Below are positions 24,613-33,098 of a DNA stretch of 42,898 bases, one piece after another. The DNA comes from an uncultured Victivallales bacterium. GTDB taxonomy: Bacteria > Verrucomicrobiota > Lentisphaeria > Victivallales > UBA1829. The stretch lies in assembly GCA_944391115.1 (NCBI GenBank), contig CALXSJ010000025.1, forward strand, positions 1 through 42,898, in the 5' to 3' direction. Positions within the stretch are counted from its first letter, which is position 1. Each line of letters opens with the position of its first letter. The notes below the pieces were generated by a model, which was not told where the DNA came from, searched no databases, and saw only the letters and a list, made by a program, of their open reading frames with translations. The translations under genes were made by a program, and so were the position numbers.

Positions 24613-26124
24613 TTAGAACCAGCGTTCCCAGAAGCTTTTCCTCTCATCGGCTTCCTGAGTGCGCTGCCGGTTGGTTTTGCCGGATTCCTCCAGCGTGTCC
24701 GCGGTTTCGGCGGAAGGCGGCATCTTCAGCGGCGGCGTCCGGCCGGCGACCTGAGGATAGACCAGCAGAAGCACCTGATTGTCGTTGAAGGAGTCGGTCG
24801 TTTCGGCGCAGATCCAGTTCAGCACGGGGACCTTGCGGAGGAAGGGAATGCCGGAAGGTCCGGAACTTTCTTCGATCATATCCTTCATGCCTCCCAGCGC
24901 CACGGTTTCGCCGAGTTTGGCAACGATTGTCGTGGAAACCTTGGTCTGTTTGAGATCGTAGTCGTTGTTCTCCTGAAGCGCGGGCGTGCTGATTTCAATC
25001 TGCATGTCAAGTTTGACGCGGTCGTTGCCGATCAAACCGCCTTTGACGCGCATGATGAAACCATAGGGAACGTCGTTCAGCGTTCCGGTTCCTCCAGCGC
25101 CGCCGTAGACCCGGACTTTCAGAGTGCCGCCTTCATGCAAAACCTTGAACTCATTGGATTCATTGCTCATGAAACTCAGATGACCGGCACGATGAAAACG
25201 CTTGCAGCCGCTTTCCGCCATCAGATTCAGAATGGTGCTGACATCCGCGCCGAGATTGTAACTCTGATTGGTCCCGCCGTTGAAAATGGTGGAAAAGTTG
25301 AAGCCTTGCGCGATGTTCACGCCGCCTTTCAGCAGGTTCGCGCCGATCGCGCTGGTGTCGGCCTTCTTGACTCCGACGAACACCACGCCGACATCCAGAA
25401 GCGTCGGCTTGATGGCGACTTTGCTGATGAATTTGACCGGCTTGTTCCTGTCCTTGCCGTCGATGGAGAGCCAGTTCTGCGTGGAAATAAGCTGCCGGAT
25501 GGTGGTCAGATCTTCCTGGCAATACACGGAACCGCGCAGAATCAGCGTATCCTTTTCGTTCTGCAGGGACAATGTGCCGGGCGAAAGGTCGGTAATGTCC
25601 TGAACCACCTTGAACCCGGATTTTTCAAACAATTTTTTCAGCGACAGCATAATTTCCGGCGCGGGACGGAAAATTGTCAGATTGGTGACGTTGGCGCCGT
25701 AAGCGGGAAGGACCTTCAACAGTGTCTCCCACCCTTCAATGCTGGAAACCTCTCCTTTCAGGACGACTTTGTTTCCGTTGATGCTGATTTCCACTTCCGG
25801 AACGCTGTCCAGGTCTCTCCGCAGCGCGTTGAAAACTTCGCGGACATTGTCATTGACCGTCACAGTGTAAAGTTTTGCAACCGTTCCAGCGGTGATGTGC
25901 AGATCGGATTTTCCGACGGCCAGACCGGTTACGCGAATCTGGTCATTCGCGATCGGTTCTGCGGAGATAATCCCCCGGTCGGTGACATTGATGTCGGTTG
26001 CCCGGAAACCGGGAGTCAGAATCACGATTCCTTTCAGCGGGACGAAGACTTTTTCACTGTCCGCGGCCATTGCTCCAACGGCCACACCCGCCATTGCGAT
26101 CAGAGCGAAGATTTTCTTTAACAT
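24613..26124 (-). CDS. cpaC: CpaC/RcpA-type outer-membrane secretin
   Basis: A 503-residue protein with a Sec signal peptide (MLKKIFALIAMAGVAVGAMA). Residues about 25-95 are the pilus-specific N-terminal domain, and about 95-145 are a BON-like domain (NALRRDLDSVPEVEISING). The secretin domain spans about 220-470, with VSTTIVAKLGETVALGGM, PFLRKVPVLNW and QVLLLVYPQV at its end. This is slightly longer than typical CpaC because of a C-terminal tail rich in charged residues. It forms the outer-membrane channel for the pilus. It starts 21 nt after cpaB. Confidence 0.93.
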   Translation of the reverse strand: MLKKIFALIAMAGVAVGAMAADSEKVFVPLKGIVILTPGFRATDINVTDRGIISAEPIANDQIRVTGLAVGKSDLHITAGTVAKLYTVTVNDNVREVFNALRRDLDSVPEVEISINGNKVVLKGEVSSIEGWETLLKVLPAYGANVTNLTIFRPAPEIMLSLKKLFEKSGFKVVQDITDLSPGTLSLQNEKDTLILRGSVYCQEDLTTIRQLISTQNWLSIDGKDRNKPVKFISKVAIKPTLLDVGVVFVGVKKADTSAIGANLLKGGVNIAQGFNFSTIFNGGTNQSYNLGADVSTILNLMAESGCKRFHRAGHLSFMSNESNEFKVLHEGGTLKVRVYGGAGGTGTLNDVPYGFIMRVKGGLIGNDRVKLDMQIEISTPALQENNDYDLKQTKVSTTIVAKLGETVALGGMKDMIEESSGPSGIPFLRKVPVLNWICAETTDSFNDNQVLLLVYPQVAGRTPPLKMPPSAETADTLEESGKTNRQRTQEADERKSFWERWF

Positions 26125-26145
26125 GGCGAACTCCTTGTGGTTGAT

Positions 26146-26895
26146 TTACTTTTTGGGCGTTTTGGGAATATTGACTACTTCAAGGTCGTCAATCATCGAG
26201 CTGAAGGTTTCCGGCGTCACCATCCCGGCGTCCATCCTGTTCAGAGCGGTCGGATCGTTGGTCCGCCGCAGCACGGGTGTCAGCTCAGCGACCCGTGAAG
26301 CGGCGATCAGCGCCTGCGCCTGCTGCGGCGGCAGAAGCACGATGATTACCCCGTCCATGTTCTGATCCCGCTTGCCGGAGGGAATTTCCAGCACCCGGAC
26401 CTTTGGAAACAGCACCATGGTCACATCCTTCTTGCCGGGAGGCACTCCCGCGCCGCCTTTGAAATCGAGCTTGAATGTACCGACAATCGCCACCTCGTCT
26501 CCACTTTGCAGAAGCGATGCCATGGCCTTGTCCGCTATCTGAATGGCGACTGCCCATTCCCCTTCGCCGACCACATTGCTCATGCCCTGGGAAAGCCCCA
26601 CGTCCTGAATGAAAATGTAGTTGCCTTTCTGCACCGGCTGCTTCAAGCGCTGTCCTACGATCATGGACGAGCGGTTCCATTTAATGGCCTGCGCCGGCAC
26701 GGCGGACAGCGGAACTTCCTTCGGCATGAAGAAGCCCTCCGCGATGACCTCTCCCGCCGACAGGTCGCGGGTCGCCGCCACAATCTTCACGGTTTCCTCG
26801 ATCCTGGCCGTGTTGGTCGAGATGATTTTGCTTACTGCGAACACCGCTGCCAGCCCCAGCAGCACCGCTAGAATCAGGGGAATGGAATTTTTCAT
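26146..26895 (-). CDS. cpaB: CpaB/RcpC-type pilus assembly protein
   Basis: A 249-residue protein. An N-terminal helix (IPLILAVLLGLAAVFAVSKII) anchors it. An SAF/beta-clip domain follows: VAATRDLSAGEVIAEGFF and the conserved IVGQRLKQPVQKGNYIF. The C-terminal RcpC domain includes WAVAIQIADKAMASLLQSGD. The CpaB-CpaC order is typical of Tad loci. CpaB probably stabilises the secretin or links it to peptidoglycan. Confidence 0.92.
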   Translation of the reverse strand: MKNSIPLILAVLLGLAAVFAVSKIISTNTARIEETVKIVAATRDLSAGEVIAEGFFMPKEVPLSAVPAQAIKWNRSSMIVGQRLKQPVQKGNYIFIQDVGLSQGMSNVVGEGEWAVAIQIADKAMASLLQSGDEVAIVGTFKLDFKGGAGVPPGKKDVTMVLFPKVRVLEIPSGKRDQNMDGVIIVLLPPQQAQALIAASRVAELTPVLRRTNDPTALNRMDAGMVTPETFSSMIDDLEVVNIPKTPKK

Positions 26896-26929
26896 TTACC
26901 CTTGTTCCTTATGTTTAGGTTTTTCATTG

Positions 26930-29900
26930 TTATTTCAATCCTTCCAGCGCTTTCCCGCGCCGCCTGGCTTTGCTGTTTCCCTGTTCCGCGGCTTTCTCAT
27001 ACCAGTACTTCGCCTTCTCGACATTGATCGGCACTCCGATTCCATTTTCGTAACTGTAGCCAAGCTGATACTGCGCATCGGGATGTCCGGCTCGCGCAGC
27101 CTCTGTAAAAAACTGAATCATTCTCGCGTAATCCACCGGCTCGTTTCCATCTCCGTCCTTGTATGCCATACCGATCCGGAACAATGCATCCGGATTTTTT
27201 TGAGCCGCGGATTTTTTATACCATTCCATCGCCGTCCTGATATCCCGGTCCAGACCGCCGCGTCCCTTTTCATAAAACAGCCCCACCTGATATTGAGCTT
27301 TCGCATGATTCAACGGAGCCTCCGCAGCTTTCTGATAACAGGCCAGGGCATCTGTGTCACTGGAAAACCAGCGTCCCTTCCCCTGTTCGTTCATCTGTCC
27401 AAGACGGAACGCCGCTTCCGGATGCCCCTTTGCAACTGCCTCTTTCAGTTTTTCCACAGCATCCTTGTTATCGCCGTTCCGTATCAGTTTTTCCGCTTCG
27501 GCAAATGCCGCTTCGCCGGGAACAGCGGCCTGCCGTTTCCGTTCAAGCACGATTTTGTGGATTGCTTCCGGCTGAAGTTCCGGAATTTGGACAACAGATT
27601 CCCTGCCGCCTGAGATTCTCCATCTCAAAGTGTATGTTCTGAACGGGGCAAGCGGGATCTTCATTCTCAGAGGCTCCCATCTCCCGAACAGATTAATGGA
27701 TATCCTGTCGTCGATTTTCGTTGCAATCTCCAGCGAGGCGTCTTTCTCCGCAAGATATATTTCGGCGGAGCATTTCGCCTGATCCGGCGAAATTTTCAAA
27801 GTCTGAACCGTGGGGCGGATCCCGATTCCCTGCAGCGACAGCGTATGGTTTCTCCGAGTCAGTTCCATTTGATACGGAAAGTTTGTGATTTTATTCCATT
27901 TGCCGTCATCGATGCGGAGCTTCACGCCATTGCGTTTCAGAAATTCCAGCAATTTGGCGCTGCCGTAAACTCTCACCGTGCAGATACAGATGTCATGCGG
28001 GAGATCGATCTTGACGCCGGTGATTGTCCGACGGTCCGAAACCGGAAACACTCTTTCCATCGTCTTGAAACCGGGAGCCGATACGGAAAGTTTGTATTGA
28101 CCCGCCGGAACATTGAATTGAACTTTCCCTGTGATCGGGACACGTTGCGAACCCAGTTTCCGTCCGGCATCATTTCTCAAAACGGCTTCCGCTCCGATCG
28201 GAGTGATTTCCGCAAAAACAGCGTTTTTCTTCACTTCGCGCGTTGCGTTCGGGGTTTGCGACACCGCAGAAGGAGATTGTCCGGCTCCCGCACGGCGCTG
28301 TGCCGCCCGTTTGCGTTCGGCTTCACGGCGTTCCCGCTCCAACAGACGCTGTTCTTCCTCAAGCTTGCGCTTTGCTTCGGCCAATCGCGCAGTATCCTTT
28401 CCCGTCCCCTGCTCTGACGGAACAGAGTTTTCCGCTTTCGGGGGGAGAGTGTGTTCCCCCGTCTCCGGCGCCGGGGCCGTTTGCTGACCAGCTGTAACTT
28501 TACCCGATTCCCCGGAAAGCGGTGCATCGGGGCCGGAAGCGTCCGATGGATGTGAATTGCCGGAAATAACGGAGGTTTCATGCCCACTCTGCGTGGAGAG
28601 CGGAGCATCGGAAACGGCCGGGGAAACGGTCAGCATCCAGGTGACCGGCAGTCCGATCAGCAGAAGTGTCATCAGCGCGACCGCTCCATAGAAAATCCGG
28701 ATGTCCCGGTGCATGGCATCGATCATGCGAGCGCAGACCGGAATTTTGCACAGCGTGGTTTCCAATTTCAGCAGCACATGACGCATCAGCCATGTCGAGA
28801 CGGGATTGCCCGTGGCTGGAGTCGGTGAAACCATGGAATAGTTTCCGGCTCCGGATTGTTCCAGAAGTTCCCGGATGCTTTTCCGAGAGTCGAGATCAGG
28901 CGGCAGAATATTCAGAGTGCGGATTTCCTTCAGCAATTCCGCCGCACTGTGCTGACGCTGTTTCGCCTGTTTCGACAGCATTTTCATCACCAGGCGCGCA
29001 GTCTGCGGAGAGATGGAGTCCACCCGCGCACGGGGATCGGGAACCGGATCGGAAACCAATTTTGTCAGAATGTCATACGTGCTTTTTCCGGGATACGGTA
29101 TTTCTCCGGTAAGCATCTCGTACAATGTCGCGCCCAGGCTGTAAATATCGGCGCGGACATCCACCGAATGGGCGTCCTGCGCCTGTTCCGGTGCAAGATA
29201 GGCAGGCGTCCCCATCATGATGTGGGATTTGGTCAGTTGAACGTTATCTTCCGTATTTTTGGCAATCCCGAGGTCGGCCAGTTTGACTTCGCCGCGCCGG
29301 GTCAGCATCACGTTGTCCGGTTTGATGTCGCGGTGAACGATCTTTTGCTCGGCGGCGGCTTTCAGCGCCTCCGCCACCGCTTCGGCAATGATGAGCGCGT
29401 GTATTTCACTGAGACGCGGGATGGTATGCAGCACATTGCGGACGGTTCCGCCGTCCACATATTCCATAATGATATAGCACAGGCCGCTGTCGGATTCGTC
29501 GCAGACATCCAGCACATTGACAATGTTCGGATGGCTGATCGAACACGCCATTTTCGCTTCCTGAATGAAGCGTCTGACAAATTCGCCGCCGCGTTCATAA
29601 AGTGCGCCGGAAAGAATTTTTGCCGCCCGGAAAACGCCAAGCGTTTCATGCCGCACCAGATAGACGCTGCCCATGCCTCCCTGACCGAGTTTCCGGACAA
29701 TGATATAGCGGTCGATCCGGTCGCCCGGCTGCAAATCTTCCCCGCTGGAGTTTTCCTCCGGTTCCGGCGGATTTTCCTGAAGCATGGTCACGTCGGTCCG
29801 ATGCGGTTTGCCGGGCACGTCGACCATGGTGACTTCGGTCGTCATTCCTCCCGCATCCGATGAGAAATCCGGGGTGGAGTCTTTCAGACCCGGCGTGTCG

Positions 29901-30118
29901 ACCATGGTGACTTCGGTCGTCATTCCTCCCGCATCCGATGAGAAATCCGGGGTGGAGTCTTTCAGGCCCGGCACGTCGACCATGGTGACTTCGGTCGGAT
30001 ACTTTCTTTCATCGTCAGGCGATGAGACGGCGGAGTCCGTTTCCGGACACTGAGGCACAGGGGACGCCGCATCCGAAGATGGATTCCGCTTGTTTTTCCA
30101 TGTTTCGTTTTCGCTCAT
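26930..30118 (-). CDS. Transmembrane Ser/Thr protein kinase with PEGA and Sel1-repeat regions
   Basis: A 1062-residue kinase. Residues 42-113 hold 26-residue repeats with the phrase EVTMVDxPG (listed separately). The kinase domain spans about 138-400: GQGGMGSV (145-152), K167, VHRDIKPDN (261-269), DLG (282-284) in place of DFG, and APE (309-311). A transmembrane helix lies near 476-500, then a Pro/Ser/Thr-rich stretch, a charged coiled coil near 573-610 (KRKLEEEQRLLERERREAER) and a PEGA domain near 630-700. The last 190 residues are Sel1-like repeats (AAFRLGQMNEQGKG and similar). The topology puts the kinase in the cytoplasm and PEGA/Sel1 outside. The start at 30118 has GGAAG upstream and overlaps the previous gene by ATGA. 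It probably phosphorylates itself and the FHA proteins of the operon. Confidence 0.93.
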   Translation of the reverse strand: MSENETWKNKRNPSSDAASPVPQCPETDSAVSSPDDERKYPTEVTMVDVPGLKDSTPDFSSDAGGMTTEVTMVDTPGLKDSTPDFSSDAGGMTTEVTMVDVPGKPHRTDVTMLQENPPEPEENSSGEDLQPGDRIDRYIIVRKLGQGGMGSVYLVRHETLGVFRAAKILSGALYERGGEFVRRFIQEAKMACSISHPNIVNVLDVCDESDSGLCYIIMEYVDGGTVRNVLHTIPRLSEIHALIIAEAVAEALKAAAEQKIVHRDIKPDNVMLTRRGEVKLADLGIAKNTEDNVQLTKSHIMMGTPAYLAPEQAQDAHSVDVRADIYSLGATLYEMLTGEIPYPGKSTYDILTKLVSDPVPDPRARVDSISPQTARLVMKMLSKQAKQRQHSAAELLKEIRTLNILPPDLDSRKSIRELLEQSGAGNYSMVSPTPATGNPVSTWLMRHVLLKLETTLCKIPVCARMIDAMHRDIRIFYGAVALMTLLLIGLPVTWMLTVSPAVSDAPLSTQSGHETSVISGNSHPSDASGPDAPLSGESGKVTAGQQTAPAPETGEHTLPPKAENSVPSEQGTGKDTARLAEAKRKLEEEQRLLERERREAERKRAAQRRAGAGQSPSAVSQTPNATREVKKNAVFAEITPIGAEAVLRNDAGRKLGSQRVPITGKVQFNVPAGQYKLSVSAPGFKTMERVFPVSDRRTITGVKIDLPHDICICTVRVYGSAKLLEFLKRNGVKLRIDDGKWNKITNFPYQMELTRRNHTLSLQGIGIRPTVQTLKISPDQAKCSAEIYLAEKDASLEIATKIDDRISINLFGRWEPLRMKIPLAPFRTYTLRWRISGGRESVVQIPELQPEAIHKIVLERKRQAAVPGEAAFAEAEKLIRNGDNKDAVEKLKEAVAKGHPEAAFRLGQMNEQGKGRWFSSDTDALACYQKAAEAPLNHAKAQYQVGLFYEKGRGGLDRDIRTAMEWYKKSAAQKNPDALFRIGMAYKDGDGNEPVDYARMIQFFTEAARAGHPDAQYQLGYSYENGIGVPINVEKAKYWYEKAAEQGNSKARRRGKALEGLK
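29810..29995 (-). repeat. 26-codon tandem repeats encoding TxxD motifs in the kinase N-terminus
   Basis: Two complete 78-bp units (kinase residues 42-67 and 68-93) and a partial third (94-103) encode TEVTMVDxPGLKDSTPDFSS followed by DAGGMT. The DNA copies are almost identical. A shorter TDVTML follows at 108-113. Each unit places a threonine three residues before Asp (T45, T71, T97), the spacing recognised by some FHA domains. Confidence 0.85.
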
Positions 30119-30471
30119 GACTTCTTTTCTTCCTTCAGCGTTCCCCAGGCAAAGCCGGTAAGAGAGACATCCTCCCGCCAGAACTGCACCAGAATCCGCT
30201 CCTTGCCTTTGCCCCACACTTCGAGTGATTTCCATTGAATCCGGTCATATTCCAGTGTCTTCAGCCGGATCCAGCCCTGTTTCCGCAAAGACAGATCAAA
30301 ATTCCTTTTTGCCGCGGCATAGGAAAGCGGCATGGTTCCGCATTGCCTCCACGTTTTCCCGTCGGCGTTTTCCCCGGCGGAAAGCTGTGATTCCGCCGGA
30401 AGCCGGATATCCGCCGCAATGACGCACCCCGCAAGACAAAACGCGGATAAAAATATCGAAAAACGTTTCAT
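30115..30471 (-). CDS. Small secreted protein of the Tad operon
   Basis: A 118-residue protein. MKRFSIFLSAFCLAGCVIAA is a signal peptide with either a lipobox (LAGC) or a cut after the AA that follows. The mature part (SLRKQGWIRLKTLEYDRIQW and then WGKGKERILVQFWREDVSLTGFAWG) has a beta-rich look resembling small DUF4390-like or SnoaL-free proteins, but I recognise no family. The start at 30471 gives a clean signal peptide; the ATGs at 30486 and 30477 overlap the previous gene. Its stop overlaps the kinase start by ATGA, so the two are translationally coupled. It may be an envelope partner of the kinase. Confidence 0.65.
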   Translation of the reverse strand: MKRFSIFLSAFCLAGCVIAADIRLPAESQLSAGENADGKTWRQCGTMPLSYAAAKRNFDLSLRKQGWIRLKTLEYDRIQWKSLEVWGKGKERILVQFWREDVSLTGFAWGTLKEEKKS

Positions 30472-30473
30472 GC

Positions 30474-31148
30474 TCATTTGCTCCATGCCTCGAACTGCGG
30501 GTTTCGGATGTATTCCGCGCCGTCGCTGACGGAAAGCGCATTGGGGGTGTCGCCGGGCACACCCTCACGGTCGATGAAGGCGGTGCGGTATTCCACATAC
30601 CACAGCGGTCCTCCCTGCGCGAGCTCGCGCCCCGGTTTCTCCCGGACATCGTAATCCGCGCGCATCAGCACACTGTGAGTGTCCGGTCCCTCGATCTCGC
30701 GCGCCCGGAATGAAAGCTTGTCCCACAATTCTTTGTCCGGCGACGAACCGATGTCGGCGAACAGCTGAATCGCCCCTTTCCGGCATCCCACCGCCCAGAC
30801 CGGCAGAACCATCTTGAGTTCCGCCGCTCCGCGCACCACGGAATACCAGTCCGCCTTCGTCTTGCCGGAGGAAAACGATTCGAGTTTTGTTCCCTCCGCG
30901 AATTCACCATCCGGGAAAAAAGCTTTTGACGCATCCTTTTTCACCGCCTCATCGTCCTTGTCCCCGTATCGGCAGCCGGAGAGCCAAACCGCGAAACGGT
31001 CGGCGGCGGCAAGGCGGTTGCGCCCCAGTTCCAGATCGCCGAGCAGATAGATCCCGCTGAAAAAAGCGATATACAACGGAATCACGAGGATCGTTTCCAT
31101 CAGAACCGATCCCCGCCGTTCCATCCTCATTTTTTTCAGCGTTTCCAT
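30474..31148 (-). CDS. tadE: TadE-like pseudopilin 2
   Basis: A 224-residue minor pilin. The leader METLKKMRMERRG is followed by SVLMETILVIPLYIAFFSGI, with the cleavage Gly and Glu at +5 as in TadE. The rest is a globular domain that is unusually large for TadE. The start codon shares one base with the stop of pilin 2 (TGATG), showing tight coupling. Minor pilins of this class are thought to initiate or cap the fibre. Confidence 0.8.
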   Translation of the reverse strand: METLKKMRMERRGSVLMETILVIPLYIAFFSGIYLLGDLELGRNRLAAADRFAVWLSGCRYGDKDDEAVKKDASKAFFPDGEFAEGTKLESFSSGKTKADWYSVVRGAAELKMVLPVWAVGCRKGAIQLFADIGSSPDKELWDKLSFRAREIEGPDTHSVLMRADYDVREKPGRELAQGGPLWYVEYRTAFIDREGVPGDTPNALSVSDGAEYIRNPQFEAWSK

Positions 31149-31438
31149 CAGTTTTTATTCAATTTTTCCCCATGCATGTAGTCGGAATACGCCCCTCCGA
31201 CTACAGCATCATTTTCTTCCGCCTCTTTGAAGCGCTCCCGAGCCTCGGAAAGCTCTTCCGGAGAATAGCCCGACATCGCATAAGAGACCAGTGCGAACTG
31301 TCGTGTCACCGCCCGGGAAAATGTGATGACCATCATCATCGCTCCGGCAGCCAGCATGATGCAGAGCAAGACGTATTCCATGGTGACGGCGCCGTGTTCA
31401 TTCACCAGAAAAGAGCGCAGTTTCTTACAAAAACGCAT
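31148..31438 (-). CDS. Flp/Tad-type pilin 2
   Basis: A 96-residue prepilin. The leader ends in NEHG; the mature protein begins AVTMEYVLLCIMLAAGAMMM, with Glu at +5 and Tyr at +6. A charged C-terminal part of about 50 residues follows. The start at 31438 has AAGGA 5 nt upstream; a longer frame from 31486 would overlap the upstream gene and add an untypical leader. It sits directly before the second TadE gene. Confidence 0.8.
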   Translation of the reverse strand: MRFCKKLRSFLVNEHGAVTMEYVLLCIMLAAGAMMMVITFSRAVTRQFALVSYAMSGYSPEELSEARERFKEAEENDAVVGGAYSDYMHGEKLNKN

Positions 31439-31461
31439 GTTGTCCTTACTCACGCTGAAGC

Positions 31462-32046
31462 TTATTTTTCGAATTGTTTTTTCCATTGTCTTCCCGTAGA
31501 GCCGCCAATATCCAGCATCAGTCTGCCGAACTCGTTGATGCTGACTCCGGCCTGTTTGCTTTTCTGGCGTTCGTCCGAAGACATGTTCTGGATCGCGTTG
31601 AACGTGCTTTTGCCCAGTTCAAACAGAGCTGTCCGCAAATCGTTTTCATCCGGGATATGCCCGCCGCCCCATGACAGCACCGCATTGGCTGCGTTGGCCG
31701 CGATCTTGTATTCTTTGGAAATGTATTTTTCAAAACGCCGGGCAAAATTGGCGGCGAAAACTCTCTGGTCTGTGGTCGTTTCCATTCCGAACTCAATTAT
31801 GTCCCAGCAGAGGCTGGCCGCAAGTTCGGCTTTTTCAAGCTTATTGGCAATATCCTTGAGGGCCTTGGCTCCTGCCGGATCCATCTTCGCCAGGGCTTTT
31901 TCCGCCCCGCTCTGAATTTTCTCCTTCATTTTCATCTGGAGATATTCCGCCGCGGCCTTCTTGTCCTGGTCAAAGTTGCTGGCGGAAAGGAAGAGTGGAG
32001 ACATGGCAAACACACCCAGCATAATAAAAGCAAAGAACTTTTTCAT
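31462..32046 (-). CDS. Secreted helical protein of unknown function in the Tad operon
   Basis: A 194-residue protein with a signal peptide (MKKFFAFIMLGVFAMSPLFLSA). The mature part is rich in Ala, Lys and Glu and predicted mainly helical, with a glycine-rich turn WGGGHIP near residue 127. No family is recognised and there are no cysteines suitable for anchoring. It lies between another unknown secreted protein and pilin 2, with gaps of about 25 nt. Periplasmic chaperone or minor fibre component are guesses from position only. Confidence 0.65.
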   Translation of the reverse strand: MKKFFAFIMLGVFAMSPLFLSASNFDQDKKAAAEYLQMKMKEKIQSGAEKALAKMDPAGAKALKDIANKLEKAELAASLCWDIIEFGMETTTDQRVFAANFARRFEKYISKEYKIAANAANAVLSWGGGHIPDENDLRTALFELGKSTFNAIQNMSSDERQKSKQAGVSINEFGRLMLDIGGSTGRQWKKQFEK

Positions 32047-32072
32047 TTTTCAATCTCCTTTCATATTGTTTT

Positions 32073-33077
32073 TTATTTCGCTGAAGGATACAGTTCCGAA
32101 CAAAATTCGGCGGAGAGAGGCAGCATTGAAAAAAGCGGTTTTTCCTTGCCGCCGGCCGGGATCCTGACCAGAATGAGCGCTTCCGGAAGCAGGCGGGATG
32201 AAAAACCGAAAAGCGTTGCTTTCCTGTTCTTGAAATAAAGCGCCGGCATCATGGAGGCCTTCACCTGCGGAGGAAGCGAGGCATAATATTTGACGAATAC
32301 ATCGCCCTGTTCCGGAATCGTGAAGAAATCCTTCATTTTTGCCATGTCGCCTTTCCAGAGAACCTGAGCTGTCTCCCCGGCGGCAAGAGCATCGGCATTC
32401 GCTTCGGGAAGCGTGAATTTCTTCAGCATTGCAAGTCTCATTCCCGCATTGAAGGCCACCTTCTGACAATTGTCGCTGCTGTTGAACCGACGATATTTCC
32501 GGATGGAGTTCTCCGCTGCACCACTGGGGAAATCCCGTTTGAAGACAGAAGATACCCTGGCCGTGTTTTTCAGGAGAACTTCATCAAAATTCCCTTTCGT
32601 CGGAGCGATGGCCTGTGGATATTCCTTGTCTTTCAGCGTCTCGCCGCGAAAATCCGTCCCCGTGAGGAAGGCAAAATCTTCAATCCTGGGCAATGTTTCC
32701 GAATTGTCCGTTTGAATGAGCAGCACAGTGTCCTGAAGCGGATTGAACAACGCGAACACCCCGGTCATGTCGTTCTGCGGGCCGGTCAGGAGCAGCGCGC
32801 CGGAAAAGAAATCGGACATGATTGCGGACGCCCCGTCGCTCTGCACCAGACTGCCGTAAACGTCATTCCACTTTTTCAAGGCGCCCGGAGTCATCCAGTC
32901 CTTCAGGGCGTTTCCCGGCGTCGCCGCGGCAATAATGCGTGTTGCCGCAATCTTTTCAATTTTTGTCATCTCCGTTTTTACCGCGGGAGTTTTAGGCGCC
33001 GCGTTGTTCTCCGCAAACGCGCAGACGGAAAGAACCGTTGCTCCCAGTGCCGACATCAGCAGTTTTGTTGTTTTCAT
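32073..33077 (-). CDS. Secreted protein of unknown function in the Tad operon
   Basis: A 334-residue protein with a signal peptide (MKTTKLLMSALGATVLSVCAFA). The mature part alternates helical and beta segments, e.g. GVFALFNPLQDTVLLIQTD and TLFGFSSRLLPEALILVRIP. I recognise no family. It follows the TadG-like gene by 21 nt. Its size and secretion suggest a periplasmic or surface component of the machine, perhaps specific to this lineage. Confidence 0.65.
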   Translation of the reverse strand: MKTTKLLMSALGATVLSVCAFAENNAAPKTPAVKTEMTKIEKIAATRIIAAATPGNALKDWMTPGALKKWNDVYGSLVQSDGASAIMSDFFSGALLLTGPQNDMTGVFALFNPLQDTVLLIQTDNSETLPRIEDFAFLTGTDFRGETLKDKEYPQAIAPTKGNFDEVLLKNTARVSSVFKRDFPSGAAENSIRKYRRFNSSDNCQKVAFNAGMRLAMLKKFTLPEANADALAAGETAQVLWKGDMAKMKDFFTIPEQGDVFVKYYASLPPQVKASMMPALYFKNRKATLFGFSSRLLPEALILVRIPAGGKEKPLFSMLPLSAEFCSELYPSAK

Positions 33078-33098
33078 GATTTTCCTTCCGTTGTTGGG

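Noticed and set aside
30119-30235. Longer start for the membrane kinase
   Set aside because: It would read through the upstream small secreted gene; the ATG at 30118 has a ribosome binding site and an ATGA overlap.
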